A stretch of 11,583 nucleotides of DNA, taken from NCBI GenBank assembly GCA_031264885.1, contig JAISDM010000080.1, forward strand, positions 1-11,583, written 5' to 3'. Source of the DNA: Peptococcaceae bacterium. Its GTDB lineage: Bacteria > Bacillota > Peptococcia > DRI-13 > UBA5745. Below the pieces are notes generated by a model. It ran no database searches. It saw only the letters and a program-made list of their open reading frames with translations, and was not told the origin of the DNA. The position numbers and the translations under genes are program-made. Numbering within the stretch: position 1 is the stretch's first letter; each line of letters starts with the position of its first letter. Below are positions 1 through 6,626 of the stretch, piece by piece.

Positions 1-117
1 TAAATTGATTATATCATAAAATAATTCATATGTCATGAATAACTTACCAGAACTTCTGAACTTTCGGTGTTTCCGGCGTGTCCGCTCAGAGGCGGGGCGC
101 CCCCTATGGCTGCTCGC

Positions 118-197
118 TCCCGTCATTCCGGCTTTATGCCGGAATCCACTCTCTTATTCATCATTTTTTGGATTCCGGGACAAGCCCGGAATGACAG
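118..197. repeat. GTCATTCC-type dispersed palindromic repeat
   Basis: Two GC-rich hairpins face each other. The left one (121-147) begins CGTCATTCCGG and ends CCGGAATCC. The right one (170-196) begins GGATTCCGGG and ends CCCGGAATGACA. Apart from their small loops the two are near-perfect reverse complements, separated by about 22 bp of AT-rich DNA. Short elements of this form (ATTCC...GGAAT hairpins carrying a GTCATTCC end) are known as dispersed intergenic repeats in several bacterial groups. That this one is repeated elsewhere in its own genome is inferred from its form. It encodes nothing; open frames through it are incidental. Confidence 0.7.
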
Positions 198-291
198 GAT
201 ATGACGTCGCCCTAACGGCCCCTGAGCAGACACTTTCCGGCGGCGCGGCGACCGTCGAATCCTTATTTTTTTAAATATGGAAAATTTTTCA

Positions 292-321
292 TTGCCATGG
301 ACCCCTTTTATCTGGTATGAT
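292..321 (+). promoter_or_regulatory. Probable sigma-70/sigma-A promoter upstream of the EAL-HDOD gene
   Basis: A -35-like TTGCCA (292-297) and a -10-like TATGAT (316-321) are separated by 18 bp. They lie about 40 bp before the ATG at 364, at the end of an AT-rich tract. It is the best promoter-like match I see for the five rightward genes. The call rests on box similarity and spacing only. Confidence 0.45.
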
Positions 322-363
322 AGGTTTGACCCAAATTTCAATCCTGCATGAAAGTGAGCTGCC

Positions 364-1581
364 ATGGACATTTTTATCGCGCGCCAGCCTATTTTTGATA
401 CCCGCCAAAACGTATACGGTTATGAATTGCTGTACCGGCAAGGTACGCACTCAAACGCTTTCAACAGTGCCGTGGACGCTGACGAGGCCTCTTCCAAGGT
501 GATGGTGGACAGTTTTTTGGATATCGGCATTAACAAAATCACGGACGGCAAGAAAGCCTTTGTGAATTTTACCAAGAATCTGATCATGAACGAGTCCGCC
601 ACCTTGTTCTCCAAGGACACCCTGGTGGTGGAAGTCCTGGAAACCATCCAGCCTACCCCCGAGATTGTGGAAAAATGTAAGAAATTAAAGGATCAGGGCT
701 ACTTGATCGCGTTGGATGATTTTGTATTCTCGAAAGAATTTATCCCCTTGATCGGTATCGCGGACATCATCAAAATTGATTTCCTGATCACCCCGGAAGC
801 TGAATTGGAAAAATATTTCAAAATCATCGGCAAAACCCGCATTAAATTCCTGGCGGAAAAGGTGGAGACCCGAGAGGTTTATAACCTGGCTCTTTCCATG
901 GGATTCGCTTACTTTCAGGGGTATTTTTTCAGCAAGCCTGTGATCCTTTCAGAAAAAAGCATCAGCCCGATGAAGATGAACTATATACGGATCCTGAAAC
1001 TGCTGAACTCTCCGGAATTGGATTTCAACGCTTTAGGCGCCATCATCTCCCAAGACCTGGCTCTGTCCTACAAATTATTGAAGCTGGTCAATTCCGCCGC
1101 TTTCGGCACGCGCAACAGAATCGGACAGGTGAATCTGGCGCTGTCCTATCTGGGCGAACGCGAGATCCGCAAGTGGATTTCGCTGATTGTGATGATGGGC
1201 ATCTCCGCGGAGAATCCCCAGGAGGTGTTGCTTCTCTCACTGGTTCGGGCGAAATTCTCCGAACTGCTCGCCCCTCCCTTCCAGATGGGCATTCAGAAAG
1301 AGGCCTTATTTATCATGGGACTGTTCTCATTGATGGACACCTTGGTCAATCAGCCCATCGACGTTATACTCAAAGACATCCCCCTGGAAGACTCCATCGA
1401 AAAAGCCCTGGTGGAAGACCGGGGACCCTTCGCGCCTGTTTTGAATTTTGTCCGGGCTTATGAACAGGGCGATTGGGAATCTGTCCGCAGTCTTTCGCAG
1501 ACACATCATCTGTCCGATGAACTCATCCAGGCGTCCTACCTGGATTCGCTGGAATGGGCCAAAGAATTAAACATGCTGTAG
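364..1581 (+). CDS. EAL-HDOD domain protein (YuxH/CdgJ type), c-di-GMP-related signalling
   Basis: A 405-residue cytoplasmic protein with an N-terminal EAL domain (about 1-200) and a C-terminal HDOD domain (about 205-400). EAL domains hydrolyse cyclic di-GMP; HDOD domains are HD-GYP relatives lacking the catalytic HD pair and usually mediate protein contacts. The opening MDIFIARQPIFD is the classic start of this family and supports the ATG at 364, although the ribosome site is weak. The EAL signature is ELL (E21). The other usual metal and catalytic positions appear present: N68, E90, D118-D119 (in DDFV rather than DDFG), K137, E165 and Q185 in FQG. Some family members are thought inactive, others (V. 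cholerae CdgJ) are active phosphodiesterases, so activity is open. It is the first of five rightward genes. Confidence 0.9.
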   Translation: MDIFIARQPIFDTRQNVYGYELLYRQGTHSNAFNSAVDADEASSKVMVDSFLDIGINKITDGKKAFVNFTKNLIMNESATLFSKDTLVVEVLETIQPTPEIVEKCKKLKDQGYLIALDDFVFSKEFIPLIGIADIIKIDFLITPEAELEKYFKIIGKTRIKFLAEKVETREVYNLALSMGFAYFQGYFFSKPVILSEKSISPMKMNYIRILKLLNSPELDFNALGAIISQDLALSYKLLKLVNSAAFGTRNRIGQVNLALSYLGEREIRKWISLIVMMGISAENPQEVLLLSLVRAKFSELLAPPFQMGIQKEALFIMGLFSLMDTLVNQPIDVILKDIPLEDSIEKALVEDRGPFAPVLNFVRAYEQGDWESVRSLSQTHHLSDELIQASYLDSLEWAKELNML

Positions 1582-1620
1582 CCCTGCCCCCAGCCCGCTG
1601 GAAAGGATGTGACTCATTCA

Positions 1621-2802
1621 GTGAAACTGTTTGTTAAAAAGAAGGCGCGCGGACTCGCGAAAGGGCTGCCGTTTCTGGCGGCGTGCCTGATCTGGCTGTT
1701 ATGCGTGCCCGCTTTCGCGGGAGACACCCTGGCGCTGCAAGTCGACGACAACGCGCCGACCACCTTAACGGTGGAGAACTACCAGGGACACAGTCTGGTT
1801 CCGGTCAAGAATTTTTCCAAGATCATCGGCGCCGGCCTGACCCGCGGGGAGGACGGCAGTGTGACTCTCAGCAAAAACGGAATCCTCCTGACATTCTACA
1901 AAAACTCGGCGCAAGTCTTCAAAAACGGGGCAAATGTCCTGCTGCCCATCGCGACCCGGGTTCAGAACGATAAGCTGTACGTGCCTCTGCGCACCACCTG
2001 CGACTTGCTGGAACTGCCCATCTCCTGGGACGCCGCTCTGGGGCGCGTGATACTCAAGAACAAAGAGACCCGCGGCGGCAAAACCGCGGAGGACATCATT
2101 CTGGAAAGCAGCAAGGTCATGGACGGTCTCGTCAGTTACCGGTTTGACAGTTCGTCCCAGATGTCCACGCGCGTTAACGACGGGCAGCCGGCGACCGTCC
2201 GGCTGAATATGACGGAGTGGGTGCGTCTGGATCCCTTCGCCATAAAGATCCGGCAGGTCACGGAAGACGCGGTTCTGGAGACCTATGTGACGGACACGCA
2301 GCTGTATACCCGGACCAACGAAGGCGCTTGGATATCGGAGGGCGTCATGACGGATATTCAGGCGTTCAGCCGGAATCTGGATTCCAATTCGGATCCCAAA
2401 ATGGCCCTGGAGCGTATCAAGACCTACGGCGTGGCTTACAGCTTCAACGACGACCTGGTTCAGGACGGGAAGCGTTATTACGTAATCAACGCCTGCATGG
2501 GCGCGGAATCCTTCCGGTCCCTGATTCAGTCCACGGAATTTCTCCTGACGGACAGCGAGGAAAAAGCGGAATTGGATCAATTCATGCGGAATTCCTCTTT
2601 CGAGATGTATTATACCATCTACATCAACCAGGTCAGCATGACGCAAGAGATCATGACGTATGACATGGAGATCAGCGCCTGGCCGGAACAGGATCAGGTC
2701 ATCTATCTAAACGGCAGCGGCAAATCCACCTTCAGCGGGAACGCCCTGTTTGAGGAACCGTTGATGCTGGAAAGTTCCGTGCCCGCGGAATCCACGGATT
2801 AG
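1621..2802 (+). CDS. Exported protein with copper amine oxidase-like N-terminal domain
   Basis: Predicted 393-residue exported protein of unknown function. The GTG at 1621 is preferred over the in-frame GTG at 1609 because AAAGGATGTGA (1602-1612), close to a full anti-16S match, sits 8 bp before it and overlaps the earlier GTG. The N-terminus has a basic stretch (KKKARGLAK), a hydrophobic core and a likely signal peptidase I site after AFA (about residue 33). An LAAC string at 19-22 resembles a lipobox but lies inside the hydrophobic core. Residues about 35-140 match the copper amine oxidase N-terminal-like (stalk) domain seen in many clostridial surface proteins, ending in a VPLR...SWD...VIL pattern. 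No amine oxidase catalytic domain follows. Residues about 150-393 look like a beta-rich LppX/LprG-like or DUF6612-like domain, by general resemblance only. It starts 39 bp after the EAL-HDOD gene and ends 9 bp before the dehydratase gene. Confidence 0.75.
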   Translation: MKLFVKKKARGLAKGLPFLAACLIWLLCVPAFAGDTLALQVDDNAPTTLTVENYQGHSLVPVKNFSKIIGAGLTRGEDGSVTLSKNGILLTFYKNSAQVFKNGANVLLPIATRVQNDKLYVPLRTTCDLLELPISWDAALGRVILKNKETRGGKTAEDIILESSKVMDGLVSYRFDSSSQMSTRVNDGQPATVRLNMTEWVRLDPFAIKIRQVTEDAVLETYVTDTQLYTRTNEGAWISEGVMTDIQAFSRNLDSNSDPKMALERIKTYGVAYSFNDDLVQDGKRYYVINACMGAESFRSLIQSTEFLLTDSEEKAELDQFMRNSSFEMYYTIYINQVSMTQEIMTYDMEISAWPEQDQVIYLNGSGKSTFSGNALFEEPLMLESSVPAESTD

Positions 2803-2811
2803 AGGCGGCGC

Positions 2812-4071
2812 ATGGGTCTCACTCTGTCGGAAAAAATACTCGCGCGGAAATGCGGCTTGAACACCGTCAAGCCGAGGGATATTGTGATTGCCAAAGTAGA
2901 CTGTGCCATGATGACGGACATCCTGGGTCCCAGGGTTCAAATCGGGGACGCGATGAAGCGCCTGGGCGCAAGCGTCTGGGATCCGGAACGGGTCGTCCTG
3001 ATCGCCGACCACTATACCCCCGCGGCCAACGAAAAGCAGGCCGAAATCGTGGCTTACACCCGAAACTGGGCTTCGGAATATGGCGTCTCCCGTTATTATG
3101 AAGGACAAGGCGCCTGTCACCAGCTGCTGGCGGAGAAAGGCTTCGACTTACCGGGTTCGCTGATCGTGGGCACCGATTCCCATACCTGTACTTCCGGCGC
3201 CCTGGGCGCCTTCGGAACCGGAATCGGCTCCACGGAGATGCTGGGGGTGCTCGTCACCGGCGAAATATGGCTGAAAGTCCCGGAAACCGTCGGCATCCGA
3301 TGGGACGGGCGCTTAAGTCCCGGGGTCATGGCCAAGGACGTCATCCTGCGCGTGATCAAAGACCTCGGACACGCGGGGGCCACCTATATGGCTTTGGAAT
3401 TCAGCGGGAGCGCCATCCGCCATATGCCCGTGGACGAAAGGCTCTGTATCAGCAACATGGCGGTGGAGGCCGGCGCCAAAGCCGGATTGATTCCTCCGGA
3501 CGAGATCACGCTGGAATACCTGGAATCCAGGGCGGCACAGCCTTACACGGCGCTCGCGCCCGATCCGGACGCCCATTACGCCCGGACCCTGACTTACGGC
3601 GCGGCCGGTTTGGTTCCACAGGCGGCCTGCCCTCATGAAGTGGACCGTGTCAAAGACATCCCTCAGCTGGAAGGCTTGGATATAGATCAGGTGTTTTTGG
3701 GATCCTGTACAGGCGGACGCATGTCCGACCTGACCGCCGCCGCGGCCATTCTGAAAGGCCGCCGGGTCTCGCCCCGCTGCCGGCTGCTGGTTACGCCCGC
3801 CTCCCAGGAGGTTTGGATACAGGCGCTGAAAGCGGGCGTTCTGGAGACATTGGCGGACGCGGGGGCGCTCATACAGGCGCCCACCTGCGGGGCCTGCGCC
3901 GGGCTTCACTCCGGCGTCGTCGGCAAAGGCGAGCGCTGCGTCTCAACCACCAACCGGAACTTTATCGGCAGAATGGGCAGCGTCCAATCGGAGGTCTATC
4001 TCACATCTCCCGCCACCGCCGCCGCCACCGCCCTCGAAGGACGGATCGCGGACCCCAGAAAGTATCTTTGA
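2812..4071 (+). CDS. 3-isopropylmalate/homoaconitate-type dehydratase, large subunit
   Basis: A 419-residue protein of the aconitase superfamily, in the size class of the archaeal-type LeuC/homoaconitase large subunit. These enzymes isomerise or dehydrate hydroxy-acids using a [4Fe-4S] cluster. Visible family features are GTDSHTCTSGALGAFGTGIG (about residues 121-140) and the three cluster cysteines: C299 in GSCTGGR, and C359 and C362 in APTCGACAG. The ATG at 2812 follows a GAGGCGG purine stretch. The small subunit follows 38 bp downstream. Neither leuA/aksA nor a leuB-like dehydrogenase is adjacent, so context does not fix the substrate. Isopropylmalate, homoaconitate and other 2-hydroxy-acids such as 2,3-dimethylmalate are all possible. 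The family call is sure and the substrate is not, so no leuC symbol is given. Confidence 0.88.
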   Translation: MGLTLSEKILARKCGLNTVKPRDIVIAKVDCAMMTDILGPRVQIGDAMKRLGASVWDPERVVLIADHYTPAANEKQAEIVAYTRNWASEYGVSRYYEGQGACHQLLAEKGFDLPGSLIVGTDSHTCTSGALGAFGTGIGSTEMLGVLVTGEIWLKVPETVGIRWDGRLSPGVMAKDVILRVIKDLGHAGATYMALEFSGSAIRHMPVDERLCISNMAVEAGAKAGLIPPDEITLEYLESRAAQPYTALAPDPDAHYARTLTYGAAGLVPQAACPHEVDRVKDIPQLEGLDIDQVFLGSCTGGRMSDLTAAAAILKGRRVSPRCRLLVTPASQEVWIQALKAGVLETLADAGALIQAPTCGACAGLHSGVVGKGERCVSTTNRNFIGRMGSVQSEVYLTSPATAAATALEGRIADPRKYL

Positions 4072-4109
4072 ATCCTTACCGCGAACCGCGAGAAAGGGGA
4101 TGCGGCCAA

Positions 4110-4634
4110 TTGAACGCCGTTGGTTTAAACGCCGTTGTGATCCGGGGGCGGGCTCATAAATTTGGAGACAACATCAATACCGACATTATCTCCCCCGTCA
4201 AGTACATGGATCTGTCGCCGGAGGCCATGTCCGAACACGCCATGGAAGCCATTGATCCCGGTTTTGCCGCGAAAGTAAAGCCCGGAGACATTCTGGTAGC
4301 CGGACAAAATTTCGGTTCGGGCTCCAGCCGGGAGACGGCGCCCCTTTCTTTGAAGCATACGGGAATCAGCGCCGTAGTCGCAGTCTTCTTTGCCCGGATT
4401 TTTTACCGCAACGCCATCAATTTGGGCTTACCGGCCTTGGAATTGGCCGAGTCGGAGAGCGTCCGGGACGGGGACGATTTGGAGATCCGGCTCCTGGACG
4501 GATGGATCCATAACCACACCCAAAACAGACAATACGCCTTCAGCCCCATGCCTCTGAAACTCCTGCAAATGATTCAGGCGGGAGGATTGGCGGCGCAATT
4601 GGAGCAGAGGCTTCATATAGATAAAATTAAATAA
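4110..4634 (+). CDS. 3-isopropylmalate/homoaconitate-type dehydratase, small subunit
   Basis: A 174-residue small (swivel-domain) partner of the preceding large subunit. It has the family's GDNINTDIISP near the N-terminus, a GSGSSRET active-site loop, and ARIFYRNAINLGLP. The start is uncertain: TTG at 4110 is chosen because AGAAAGGGG lies about 10 bp upstream. GTG at 4137 would give a protein beginning just before the RGRAHKFGDN stretch, closer to typical family starts, but has no ribosome site. An upstream ATG at 4100 is out of frame. Two details differ from textbook LeuD: the loop reads GSGSSRE rather than the common GCGSSRE, and the substrate-contact loop after the N-terminal strand reads YMDLS, unlike the YLVY or YLRT forms I associate with isopropylmalate isomerase and homoaconitase. 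These suggest a non-standard substrate. Confidence 0.85.
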   Translation: MNAVGLNAVVIRGRAHKFGDNINTDIISPVKYMDLSPEAMSEHAMEAIDPGFAAKVKPGDILVAGQNFGSGSSRETAPLSLKHTGISAVVAVFFARIFYRNAINLGLPALELAESESVRDGDDLEIRLLDGWIHNHTQNRQYAFSPMPLKLLQMIQAGGLAAQLEQRLHIDKIK

Positions 4635-4671
4635 AAAATGAATACAGTTTTTCTTACAAGGAGTTGAATGG

Positions 4672-5145
4672 ATGAAGACCCTTTTGATGATGGCTCTCAT
4701 CGCCACCGTCCCTGTGACTCCCATGCCTGTGACGGCTACCCCGGTAACCGTCGCCGTCACCAGTCTGGAAGCCGCGATTGAGGAACAAGCCCTATCCAAC
4801 GCAGAGACACCGTCTCTTGTGCTTGGGCCGGCCGAAACTGTGGCCGTCACATTCTACCACGCTCAATCGCCTTGGGGCGCCCGCACCGCATCCGGCGCAA
4901 CCGCCTATGAAGGATGCGTCGCGGCCGATGCCAGCCTCCCCTTTGGCACGGTGCTGTATATCCCCGAACTGAGCCATATTAAAGAAGACGCTCTGTTCGT
5001 GGTGCAGGACCGGGGCTCCGCCATAAAAGGGAACCTGATCGACGTATATTTATCGGACACAGCCGGTTACGCCTCCGTTTCCCAGCGCGCCAGAGCGTAT
5101 GGACGGACCTCTGTCACAATGTATCCGGTACAGCAGCAACCGTAA
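4672..5145 (+). CDS. Small exported 3D-domain protein (putative cell-wall active)
   Basis: A 157-residue protein with a hydrophobic N-terminus (likely signal peptide, cleavage site unclear) and a C-terminal 3D domain (about 57-152). The domain is named for three conserved aspartates, here D113 in QDRGSAIKG, D124 in LIDVY and D129. It is related to the MltA/expansin-like double-psi barrel fold and is found in Bacillota wall proteins such as YuiC/YocH. Lytic transglycosylase-like activity is known for some relatives and only inferred here. AAGGAG (4658-4663) lies 8 bp before the ATG; an overlapping ATG at 4668 is out of frame. Residues 13-29 are a proline-valine-threonine run with three PVT triplets, possibly a short linker. 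There is no LysM, G5 or SLH anchor. It is the last gene of the rightward run, 37 bp after the dehydratase small subunit. Confidence 0.82.
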   Translation: MKTLLMMALIATVPVTPMPVTATPVTVAVTSLEAAIEEQALSNAETPSLVLGPAETVAVTFYHAQSPWGARTASGATAYEGCVAADASLPFGTVLYIPELSHIKEDALFVVQDRGSAIKGNLIDVYLSDTAGYASVSQRARAYGRTSVTMYPVQQQP

Positions 5146-5148
5146 ATC

Positions 5149-5193
5149 AAAACACAAGGGAAGCGCGGCGCCGCCGCGCTTCCCTTGTGTTTT
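5149..5193. terminator. Bidirectional intrinsic terminator between converging genes
   Basis: A perfect inverted repeat begins 4 bp after the 3D-gene stop codon. The arms are 5149-5170 (AAAACACAAGGG...) and 5172-5193 (...CCCTTGTGTTTT). The GC-rich centre leaves a loop of a few bases. The stem carries four A residues at the left edge and four T residues at the right, so it can form a hairpin with a short U tract in either direction. It fits as the end of both the rightward run and the leftward rsmI operon, although the rsmI stop lies about 180 bp further right. Confidence 0.8.
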
Positions 5194-5216
5194 GCGCAGA
5201 CAAACAGGCAGCGGCA

Positions 5217-5372
5217 GACGGGCGGCATTTGCCGCCCGTGTCCATCCGAAAACGGGACGTGGCACGGCATGCCGTGCCCCCACGGGGGAACCGGGGGAAC
5301 GGGACGTCGGGGGACGCCGTCCCCTACAGATACACCGTTCACGGCGCCGTAGGGGCGGATGGCAATCCGCCC
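5217..5372. repeat. Cluster of GC-rich palindromes (dispersed intergenic repeat family)
   Basis: Four hairpin units lie in the spacer between the terminator and rsmI. They are 5218-5239 (ACGGGCGGCA / TGCCGCCCGT), 5261-5278 (perfect palindrome GGCACGGCATGCCGTGCC), 5310-5324 (GGGGAC / GTCCCC) and 5353-5372 (GGGCGGAT / ATCCGCCC). The last two flank a core (5321-5358, starting CCCCTACA and ending AGGGGCGG) that matches 31 of 38 positions of a core at 11133-11170. The last unit ends 2 bp before the rsmI stop codon on the opposite strand. This resembles the non-coding GTAGGGGCGG...CCGCCC repeats seen dispersed in many bacterial genomes. Confidence 0.75.
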
Positions 5373-5374
5373 GT

Positions 5375-6301
5375 TTATTTTCGGACGGTCTCGCCCGTCT
5401 CTGTTGATTCGCGGTTTAAAATTTCTTCGCCGCCACGGTGGGCGATGGAATAGATCAAACGCCTGGGCATGCCCAGGGTTTGGGCTGTTTCCGTCACGGC
5501 GTCCTTTGTGGTCATCCCCTGATCCAAAAACCGCCGCAGGCACTCCCGCGCCGCATCTTCCCGCGGCGCCTCCGTGTCCGCCGGCGCCTCCGCGTCCGCT
5601 TCCGTCCGCGCGGCCCCGGCGTCCGCCCCCTGCACCAGCAGCGTGATTTCGCCCCGTATCCCCTCGCGCCCGGCAAATATCTCCCGCACATGAGAAAGGC
5701 TCCCCCGGCGCCATTCCTCATGTATCTTCGTCAGTTCCCTCGCCACGCAGCAGTAGCGGTCTCCCCAGGCTTCCTCCATCCATCGGAGCGTTTCCAGCAG
5801 GCGGCGCGGGCTTTCATAAAAAACCATGGTCTTGGGGAAGCCGGCCATCGCCTCCAGGCAGGCCCGCCTTTCTTTTTTTTGCCTGGGAAAAAAGCCCCCG
5901 AAATAAAAGCCGCTCATGTCCAGCCCCGATCCCGCCAGCGCGGCGACCGCCGCCGAGGGCCCCGGAACCACCGCGACCCGGAACCCGGCTTCCAGACATT
6001 CCGCCGCCATATCCGCGCCGGGATCCGACAGCCCGGGCATACCCGCGTCCGAAACCAGGGCCACGTTTTTTCCTTCCGCCAGGGCGCGCAGAATCACAGG
6101 CGCGCGGCTCCTCTTGTTATGCTCAAAATAGCTGATCAGAGGTTTTTTGATTTGCAGGTGATTCAACAGCCGCAAGGTATGCCGGGTATCCTCCGCCGCG
6201 ATCAAATCCGCCTCCCCCAAGGTTCGGATCGCCCTCAGGGTGATATCCTCCAGATTGCCTATGGGCGTACCCACCAGGTACAGAACCCCGGGCTGGTTCA
6301 T
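5375..6301 (-). CDS. rsmI: 16S rRNA (cytidine-2'-O-)-methyltransferase RsmI
   Basis: RsmI (B. subtilis YabC/YraL-type tetrapyrrole-methylase fold) transfers a methyl group from S-adenosylmethionine to the 2'-O of C1402 in 16S rRNA. Clear family motifs are LVGTPIGNLEDIT near the N-terminus, AAEDTRHT, SDAGMPGLSDPG and the VVPGPSA loop, followed by FYESPRR. The ATG at 6301 (308 residues) is preferred over the ATG at 6319 because GGGAGG falls 10 bp upstream of it, while the longer form lacks a ribosome site. The catalytic body ends near residue 225. An alanine/glutamate-rich segment (about 225-251) then separates it from the C-terminal region (about 252-308), making the protein somewhat longer than the usual 280 or so residues. 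It is the last gene of the leftward operon, next to yabA as in B. subtilis (where short genes intervene). Confidence 0.93.
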   Translation of the reverse strand: MNQPGVLYLVGTPIGNLEDITLRAIRTLGEADLIAAEDTRHTLRLLNHLQIKKPLISYFEHNKRSRAPVILRALAEGKNVALVSDAGMPGLSDPGADMAAECLEAGFRVAVVPGPSAAVAALAGSGLDMSGFYFGGFFPRQKKERRACLEAMAGFPKTMVFYESPRRLLETLRWMEEAWGDRYCCVARELTKIHEEWRRGSLSHVREIFAGREGIRGEITLLVQGADAGAARTEADAEAPADTEAPREDAARECLRRFLDQGMTTKDAVTETAQTLGMPRRLIYSIAHRGGEEILNRESTETGETVRK

Positions 6302-6326
6302 GGGCTTCGTTCCTCCCATTGTTTTC

Positions 6327-6626
6327 TCAATCTAAAATCGACAGGCAAAACAGGCATTCCCCCCGGCGGGGCTGCCCGAAATACAGATGGCAGATATGAA
6401 AGCGTTCCTCATACAAGCGCCGCAGGTTTCCCCGGGCCGTTTGCCGGATGCTGGAAGCGTTCGCGCCGATCCGCTCCGGATTCTCTCCGCTTAAAGCGCC
6501 CAACTGGGCGTACAGCTGTTTGTTTTCATCTTCCAGGGCTTTGACCTCAAATTTTAAAGCGGTCAGCGCGTCTAAGAAAGCCTTATTGCTTTGCTCCAGC
6601 TGAACGACTTTGTCCAGCAGGCTCAT
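6327..6626 (-). CDS. yabA: YabA-like replication initiation control protein
   Basis: A 99-residue protein, slightly shorter than B. subtilis YabA. YabA restrains replication initiation by binding DnaA and the DnaN clamp. Residues 1-45 form a heptad-rich coiled coil (the tetramerisation region). The C-terminus carries the zinc-binding pattern H77-x-C79-H80 ... C91-x2-C94 (FHICHLYFGQPRRGECLFC). The ATG overlaps the yaaT stop codon as ATGA, implying translational coupling. The middle (about 48-66) is probably a flexible linker. The neighbours holB and yaaT match the family's usual location, which strengthens the call. Confidence 0.9.
   Translation of the reverse strand: MSLLDKVVQLEQSNKAFLDALTALKFEVKALEDENKQLYAQLGALSGENPERIGANASSIRQTARGNLRRLYEERFHICHLYFGQPRRGECLFCLSILD

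Noticed and set aside
35..274. 79-codon open frame in the first intergenic region
   Set aside because: Most of it is translation of the GTCATTCC hairpin repeat; no ribosome site or family resemblance.
206..275. Possible rho-independent terminator (GTCGCC / GGCGAC pairing before a T-rich tract)
   Set aside because: The stem is short, has a bulge and encloses a long loop, and no upstream gene is visible in the window.
1675..1686. LAAC string in the signal region, a possible lipoprotein lipobox
   Set aside because: The hydrophobic core continues well past the cysteine and ends at a standard AFA signal peptidase I site, so lipoprotein processing is less likely, though not excluded.
1765..2646. 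293-codon open frame on the minus strand opposite the copper-amine-oxidase-like gene
   Set aside because: It lies entirely antisense to a gene with a convincing signal peptide and ribosome site. Its product has no recognisable family features and an odd composition rich in H, R and G, typical of a GC-rich shadow frame.
5217..5372. Repeated palindromes considered as a CRISPR array
   Set aside because: The units differ in sequence, have no regular spacers and there are no cas genes nearby.
5438..6544. 368-codon open frame on the plus strand across rsmI and yabA
   Set aside because: Antisense to two well-identified genes; arginine- and proline-rich product without family features.
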